Source of the DNA: an uncultured Alphaproteobacteria bacterium
GTDB lineage: Bacteria > Pseudomonadota > Alphaproteobacteria > Methylaequorales > Methylaequoraceae
Direction: 5' to 3'
DNA: 36,060 bases
Assembly (NCBI GenBank): GCA_902567115.1
Contig: CACFLF010000004.1
Location: 1-36,060 of the forward strand
Made by a program: the position numbers and the translations under genes. The notes beneath the pieces were generated by a model. The model was not told where the DNA came from, searched no databases, and worked only from the letters and a program-made list of their open reading frames with translations. This document shows, piece after piece, positions 31,667-36,060 of the stretch (position 1 is its first letter; every line of letters begins with the position of its first letter).

Positions 31667-33865
31667 ATGAATATTAAAATTAAAGAAAATTTAAAAAAAA
31701 CTGGGTTTTTCCTCTTATTCTTGGCACTAAGTATTTTCTTATTTATATCTTTAGTAAGTCAATCAAGTAGTGACAACACCTTGCTCAAATTTGACTCTTT
31801 ATCAAGTGGTTCAAAAAATATTTTTGGTTTTTTTGGAGCAGCTCTTTCAGATTTTTTAATCAACATTTTTGGTGTAAGTTCATATCTTTTCTGCATATTT
31901 TTTTTTAACAATGCTATTAAAGTATTTAGTGGAAGAAATTCTCATTGGGCCACCTGGAATTTTCTTCCATTTTCAATTCTTTTAACATGTTTTTTTGTCG
32001 AATATTTTAAGTTTAGCATTCAAAATTATAATTTCTCATCTGGCATCATAGGAATTGGTCTGAACTCTTACTTTGTCCACTTTTTTGGTAATTTAGACTA
32101 TGTTAACTATTTAATAGCCTCACTACTTACGATTTATTTTTTGTCAATATGCTTAACCTTTAGTATTGGTTTTAACCATATTAGAAAAATATTCTTTGTT
32201 TTTTTAAAGTATAGTTATTATTTCGTTTTCTTTCTTTGCAAGGCTTTAAAAATATCAATTAAGAAAGATTTGGACTTTTTTTCAGAACTGAAAGTTAATT
32301 CTAATAAAAAAGTTACAAATTTTAAGACAAAAAAATTTAAGAAAGCCGTTGTTTCTCAGGGCGCTTCAGATGATTACTCCTTTCCATCAATCGAGTTGTT
32401 AGAGATGGAAAGGAAGATTCCAGGAATAGAAGCTGAAAACAAGAAAAACGCTGAATTAAACACTTCATTACTCGCAAACGTTCTAAATGATTTTAAAATA
32501 AGTGGAGATATTACAAACGTACGACAAGGACCTATTGTAACCTTATTTGAATTAACTCCTGCGCCAGGAACTCTTTCGTCCAGTGTCATTCGTTTGTCTG
32601 ATGATATAGCAAGGTCAATGAGTGCTAAATCTACAAGAATTTCGACTATACCAGGAAAAGACGCAATTGGAATTGAAATTCCAAACAAACAGAGACACAC
32701 GGTTTTTCTTAGAGAATTAATTGATGATGAAGCATTTAAAAAAAATTCTTTTAAATTGCCTCTTGCCCTTGGAAAGGACATATTTGGTAATCCTGTAATT
32801 GTGGACCTTGCGAAAATGCCACATTTACTAGTTGCGGGTACCACAGGGTCTGGAAAATCGGTTGGTATTAATGCCATGCTTTTGTCTTTGCTTTATTGTT
32901 TACCTCCTGAAGAATGCAGATTGATTCTAATAGATCCTAAGATGTTAGAATTATCAATTTATCAGGATATTCCTCATTTATTAACCGAGGTTGTAACTGA
33001 TCCTAAAAAAGCAATAACCGCTCTAAAATGGACAGTAAAAGAGATGGAAAAAAGATATCAGTTGATGACACATTTAGAGGTTAGGGAGATTGATGATTAT
33101 AATAGAAAAGTAAAAAAAATTTTAGAAACAGGCCAGGTTGTCTTCAAAGAAATGCAAATTGGTTATGACTCTGAAACGGGTAAACCAGTCATGGAAAAAA
33201 AAGCCTTAGATTTAGCAATTTTCCCCAATATTGTAGTAGTTGTAGATGAATTAGCCGATTTAATGATTACATCAGGAAAAGAAATTGAAGGCGCAATACA
33301 GAGACTTTCACAGATGGCGAGGGCTGCTGGTATACATTTAATTGTTGCTACGCAACGCCCTTCTGTAGACGTTATTACTGGAACTATAAAGTCAAACTTT
33401 CCTACAAGAATAAGTTATAAAGTTGTAAACAAAATTAACAGCAGAACAATATTGGAGGAACAGGGTGCTGAACAATTGCTTGGTCAAGGTGACCTTCTAA
33501 TAACAATGCTTGGAGAGAGTTTATTAAGAGTTCATGGCCCATTTGTTAAAACTGAAGAGGTACAATCAGTTGTAAATCATCTAAAAAAGCAAGGAGAACC
33601 TGAATTTTTACAATCAGTAACCAAAGACGAAGAAGAATTGGAGAATTTCAATTTAGGTTTTAATAACACCCCGGACGAATTATACGATAAAGCAGTATCA
33701 ATTGTATGTAGGGAAAAGAAGGCTTCAACAAGTTTTATCCAGAGACACTTACAAATTGGCTATAATCGTGCAGCGAGAATAATTGAAAAAATGGAATCTG
33801 AAGGGATAGTAAGCCCTGCAAATCACGTTGGTAGAAGGGAGGTTTTAGTTGGGAAAGAAAGCTAA
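31667..33865 (+). CDS. ftsK: DNA translocase FtsK
   Basis: Septal DNA pump that clears the chromosome terminus and activates XerCD at dif. The 732-residue protein has about four N-terminal membrane helices (residues ~10-190), a short basic linker, then the RecA-like motor with Walker A GTTGSGKSVGIN (near residue 390), VVVVDELADLMI (Walker B), and HLIVATQRPSVDVITG, and the C-terminal gamma winged helix (DELYDKAVSIVCREKKAS, YNRAARIIEKMESEGI), which reads the KOPS polarity sequence. It is shorter than E. coli FtsK because the linker is minimal. It overlaps the BON lipoprotein gene by 17 bases. Confidence 0.97.
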   Translation: MNIKIKENLKKTGFFLLFLALSIFLFISLVSQSSSDNTLLKFDSLSSGSKNIFGFFGAALSDFLINIFGVSSYLFCIFFFNNAIKVFSGRNSHWATWNFLPFSILLTCFFVEYFKFSIQNYNFSSGIIGIGLNSYFVHFFGNLDYVNYLIASLLTIYFLSICLTFSIGFNHIRKIFFVFLKYSYYFVFFLCKALKISIKKDLDFFSELKVNSNKKVTNFKTKKFKKAVVSQGASDDYSFPSIELLEMERKIPGIEAENKKNAELNTSLLANVLNDFKISGDITNVRQGPIVTLFELTPAPGTLSSSVIRLSDDIARSMSAKSTRISTIPGKDAIGIEIPNKQRHTVFLRELIDDEAFKKNSFKLPLALGKDIFGNPVIVDLAKMPHLLVAGTTGSGKSVGINAMLLSLLYCLPPEECRLILIDPKMLELSIYQDIPHLLTEVVTDPKKAITALKWTVKEMEKRYQLMTHLEVREIDDYNRKVKKILETGQVVFKEMQIGYDSETGKPVMEKKALDLAIFPNIVVVVDELADLMITSGKEIEGAIQRLSQMARAAGIHLIVATQRPSVDVITGTIKSNFPTRISYKVVNKINSRTILEEQGAEQLLGQGDLLITMLGESLLRVHGPFVKTEEVQSVVNHLKKQGEPEFLQSVTKDEEELENFNLGFNNTPDELYDKAVSIVCREKKASTSFIQRHLQIGYNRAARIIEKMESEGIVSPANHVGRREVLVGKES

Positions 33866-34436
33866 GTATTTCATATTTTTACTTCTTTTCACTTTTTCAC
33901 AATCTTGCAGTCCTGTATCCTCCATCGTTTCAATGACTGCAAATGCCGGTATTTCGAGTAAGGGTTTTTCTGCTTCTGTTGATGACACATTTTTAAAGAC
34001 AAAAATTTTAACAAAGATATCAACCGAAAATTTATCTAACTTAACCGATATTTCCGTAAGCGTCTCATTGGGTGAAGTTTTACTTACTGGTTATTCCCAT
34101 GATCAGATCGGTAGACTTAAACTGGTTGAGAATGTTATGAAAACTGAAGGTGTTAAAAAAGTTTATAATGAAGTACAAATAAATCCAACTGTGACTTTTG
34201 CTGATAGAACGGAAGATGCGTTATTTGAGTCTAGATTAATGACAAGAATGTTATTCAAATCAGGAATAAATAGTAATAATTTTAGTCTCGACGTTGTATC
34301 TGGAAACGTATATATTATAGGGCTTGCGGACAATTTAGAAGAAAAAACAACTGTTGAACGATTCTTTTCCGAAATGGATGATATTCGAAAATTGATAACA
34401 ATAATTAATATAAAAAAAAAGGATGAGAAAACATAA
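33849..34436 (+). CDS. BON-domain lipoprotein (DolP/YraP-like)
   Basis: A 195-residue exported protein. The signal MGKKAKYFIFLLLFTFSQSC ends at Cys 20, a plausible though not canonical lipobox. Two BON domains follow: DDTFLKTKILTKIS...VSVSLGEVLLTGYSHDQ with VKKVYNEVQI, and TEDALFESRLMTRMLF...LDVVSGNVYIIGLADN. Double-BON lipoproteins of the DolP/YraP type support outer-membrane integrity. The start is a TTG at 33849 inside the ftsK end, supported by GGGAGG six bases upstream; no in-frame ATG lies before the signal. It overlaps gshB by 14 bases. Confidence 0.9.
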   Translation: MGKKAKYFIFLLLFTFSQSCSPVSSIVSMTANAGISSKGFSASVDDTFLKTKILTKISTENLSNLTDISVSVSLGEVLLTGYSHDQIGRLKLVENVMKTEGVKKVYNEVQINPTVTFADRTEDALFESRLMTRMLFKSGINSNNFSLDVVSGNVYIIGLADNLEEKTTVERFFSEMDDIRKLITIINIKKKDEKT

Positions 34437-35367
34437 AAACCTTAACGCTCTGTTTCAAATAGATAGTTTGTCTCAACTCAATCCTGAGACAGATTCGTCT
34501 TTAGATATCATAAAAGAAGGATTAAAACTTGGTTTGAATATTTGGATTACAAACCCAGATAATTTAACTTTTTATGATGGAAGAATTTTTTACACAGCAT
34601 TTGAAATTAAAGATCTAAGTTTAAAATTAAATAAATCAAAAAAAATCTTTTTAGAAGATTTTGACCTTTTTTTTATCCGCCAAGATCCGCCATTTGATAT
34701 GAAATATATTTCTAACTGCTATTTGTTAGAGCTTCACCAAAAATTTAACAAGAAACCTTTTTTTATAAATGATCCCACAGGAATAAAAAATTTTACGGAA
34801 AAAATTTTTCCTTTATATTTTCATAATCTTATGCCTAAAACCATGGTGTCATCTAGTGCAAGGGATTTAGAGTATATGTTTAAAAAACATAAGACACTAG
34901 TCATGAAACCTCTTTATTGCAAGGGTGGCGAAGACATATACAAATTTTCAAGAAAAGATGGAGATGCTCTGCGAACTTTCCAGATGTTGCTGTCTAAATA
35001 CAAATCACCAGTTGTTATACAAAAATTTATTGAAAAGGTGAAATATGGAGACAAACGTGTGATATTAATTAATGGAAAAGCAGTTGGAGCTGTTAATAGA
35101 ATTCCTCAAAGTGGTGCTTTTAAGGCAAATTTGCATTTAGGTGGAACGGCCTCCTCAACGAAGCTCACCAAAAAAGAAACTGATATATGCACCATGTTGG
35201 GAAGTGTTTTAAGAGAAAACAAACTGTTTTTTGTAGGTATTGACTTAATAGATCAAAAACTAACAGAAATCAATGTTACATCTCCAACTGGAATAGTTCA
35301 GTGCAGGGAATTGTACAATGTGAACGTATCCAAACTAATTTGGAGAGAGCTCATAAGTATAGTATAA
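34423..35367 (+). CDS. gshB: Glutathione synthetase
   Basis: ATP-dependent ligation of gamma-glutamylcysteine and glycine to glutathione. The 314-residue protein has the prokaryotic GshB layout: FFIRQDPPFDMKYI (substrate region), FFINDPTGIKNFTEKIFPLYF, an ATP-grasp core with LVMKPLYCKGGEDIYKF, and the C-terminal GKAVGAVNRIPQSGAFKANLHLGG and EINVTSPTGI signatures. It starts within the BON-gene end (14-base overlap). gshB near dolP or BON genes and LpoA-family genes is common in proteobacteria; here the LpoA-like gene is near the left end instead. The 59-base spacer to dnaQ is AT-rich and shows no clear terminator. Confidence 0.97.
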   Translation: MRKHKNLNALFQIDSLSQLNPETDSSLDIIKEGLKLGLNIWITNPDNLTFYDGRIFYTAFEIKDLSLKLNKSKKIFLEDFDLFFIRQDPPFDMKYISNCYLLELHQKFNKKPFFINDPTGIKNFTEKIFPLYFHNLMPKTMVSSSARDLEYMFKKHKTLVMKPLYCKGGEDIYKFSRKDGDALRTFQMLLSKYKSPVVIQKFIEKVKYGDKRVILINGKAVGAVNRIPQSGAFKANLHLGGTASSTKLTKKETDICTMLGSVLRENKLFFVGIDLIDQKLTEINVTSPTGIVQCRELYNVNVSKLIWRELISIV

Positions 35368-35426
35368 ATCACAATACTATATATTTTTGTAAAGTTAAAT
35401 CTTTAAAATATTGTATATTACGCGTT

Positions 35427-36060
35427 TTACCATATATTATTTTTAAGAGTTTTAAGCATTTCTCTATGACTTTCTTCTTCTTCAGGCGAAATTGTAGCAC
35501 AAACAATTTTGTTATTTTCGTTGTTGAATGATTTAATTGTTTGTTTTGTATTTGATTCTATTTTGAGACTAAGAGTTTGTTGTTTTCCTCCCAGGAGTTC
35601 ATTGTAAACTTGAAGTAAAAGAAAAGAATCGGTTAATGCACCATGCTTTTCTCTACTTTCTAAGCTTATACCAAATCTTCTGCATAAGGCATTTAAGTTA
35701 TTTTTACTTCCTGGAAACTTTTTTTTTGCAATTTCTAAAGTACAAATTGTCGATTCGGTGTTAATTGGACTTTTGCCTGATCTTTTTAATGCATTATTGA
35801 TCATTGTGATGTCAAACTGCGCATTGTGAATAATTAATTGAGATTCCCCAACAAATGACATAAATTTCTCAATTTCGTCTTGAAATGTACTAAATTTTGA
35901 TAGAAATTCAGTGCTTAAACCGTGTATTCTCTCTGATTCGCTGCTTATTTCAATTTCGTCAGGTTTGTAATATTGGTGAAATTTATTTCCTGTAAAAATT
36001 CCGTCTATTAATTCTAAACATCCGATTTCAATTATTCTGTCTTTCTCAAAATCCAAACCT
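35427..36060 (-). CDS. dnaQ: DNA polymerase III epsilon subunit, N-terminus cut by window edge
   Basis: Proofreading 3'-5' exonuclease of the replicative polymerase. The visible part includes FEKDRIIEIGCLEL after the ExoI region, IHNAQFDITMIN (ExoII), and the ExoIII epsilon motif KHGALTDSFLL with the HxAxxD catalytic residues, then a C-terminal tail for binding the alpha subunit. The track calls M at 36056, but that codon is TTG read as Leu within GLDFEKD, so the ORF continues off the right edge and the DTETTG motif is outside. Family context elsewhere is coaE-dnaQ-secB; here dnaQ is separated from both and convergent with gshB. Confidence 0.95.
   Translation of the reverse strand, partial: GLDFEKDRIIEIGCLELIDGIFTGNKFHQYYKPDEIEISSESERIHGLSTEFLSKFSTFQDEIEKFMSFVGESQLIIHNAQFDITMINNALKRSGKSPINTESTICTLEIAKKKFPGSKNNLNALCRRFGISLESREKHGALTDSFLLLQVYNELLGGKQQTLSLKIESNTKQTIKSFNNENNKIVCATISPEEEESHREMLKTLKNNIW

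Noticed and set aside
32374-32877. 167-residue minus-strand ORF opposite ftsK
   Set aside because: Lies over the conserved FtsK motor and shows no domain of its own.
35368-35426. Possible hairpin between gshB and dnaQ
   Set aside because: The CAATACTATAT and ATATTGTATAT stretches do not pair well enough to call a terminator.
36054-36056. TTG at 36056 as the start of dnaQ
   Set aside because: The codon is Leu in the conserved GLDFEKD stretch; the ORF continues past the window edge, where the DTETTG motif should be.
1-36060. CRISPR arrays, insertion sequences, prophage genes, toxin-antitoxin pairs, riboswitches, rRNA
   Set aside because: No spaced direct repeats, transposase or phage motifs, or conserved RNA leaders were recognised on either strand.

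Overview
The window is a dense, AT-rich (roughly one third G+C by eye) stretch of bacterial chromosome, almost certainly from an alphaproteobacterium. The evidence is gene content and order: hrcA-grpE-dnaK back to back with rph-rdgB, the maf-aroE-coaE group, hemE-hemH-hemJ-rho, hisB-DUF2628-hisH-hisA-hisF-hisE, hslVU, Tim44/MltA/Smr/SecB, a LON-domain gene followed by a Trm112-like gene, and gshB. The extreme compaction, low G+C and absence of any insertion sequence, prophage or CRISPR suggest a streamlined, probably aquatic lineage (SAR11- or HIMB59-like in style). I cannot place it more precisely from sequence alone.

Layout. 1-5.6 kb: heat-shock genes (dnaK cut by the left edge, grpE, hrcA) divergent from rph-rdgB, then a large lipoprotein of the penicillin-binding-protein-activator type. 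5.6-8.6 kb: small genes in alternating orientation (lolA, a response regulator with a dead receiver domain, a YkuD-fold protein without signal peptide, yggS, a degenerate ThiE/TenI-like protein). 8.6-12.6 kb: leuS-lptE-holA. 12.6-14.6 kb: coaE, aroE and maf on the minus strand. 14.6-14.9 kb: a non-coding spacer with near-consensus DnaA boxes between maf and hemE, which I read as a candidate chromosomal replication origin. 14.9-19.4 kb: hemE-hemH-hemJ-rho-xthA, transcribed away from that spacer. 19.4-23.2 kb: a histidine operon ending in a HIT-family gene. 23.3-27.8 kb: hslVU, then smr, mltA and tim44 in the opposite direction, then secB. 27.9-29.2 kb: two poorly understood minus-strand genes (a coiled-coil orphan and a stand-alone cyclic-nucleotide-binding domain) beside tRNA-Gly(GCC). 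29.3-36 kb: LON-domain protein, Trm112-like protein, DUF971 protein, a UbiH-type hydroxylase, ftsK, a BON-domain lipoprotein, gshB and a dnaQ gene cut by the right edge.

How the genes work together. Most are housekeeping: protein folding and turnover (DnaK/GrpE/HslUV/SecB), heme synthesis (HemE, HemJ, HemH), histidine synthesis, envelope building (LptE, LolA, MltA, LpoA-like), replication and chromosome handling (candidate ori, HolA, DnaQ, FtsK), and nucleotide and cofactor housekeeping (RdgB, CoaE, Maf, HinT).

The most striking property is architectural. Seven of nine convergent gene pairs overlap at their 3' ends, three of them by sharing one four-base stop tetranucleotide, and two divergent pairs start on a single shared CATG. 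Many starts are GTG or TTG and had to be re-chosen from the ORF track. I found no clear new multi-gene defence or metabolic system. The best candidates for unknown biology are the 214-residue coiled-coil orphan with its cyclic-nucleotide-binding neighbour, the receiver-dead response regulator, and the cytoplasm-predicted YkuD protein.
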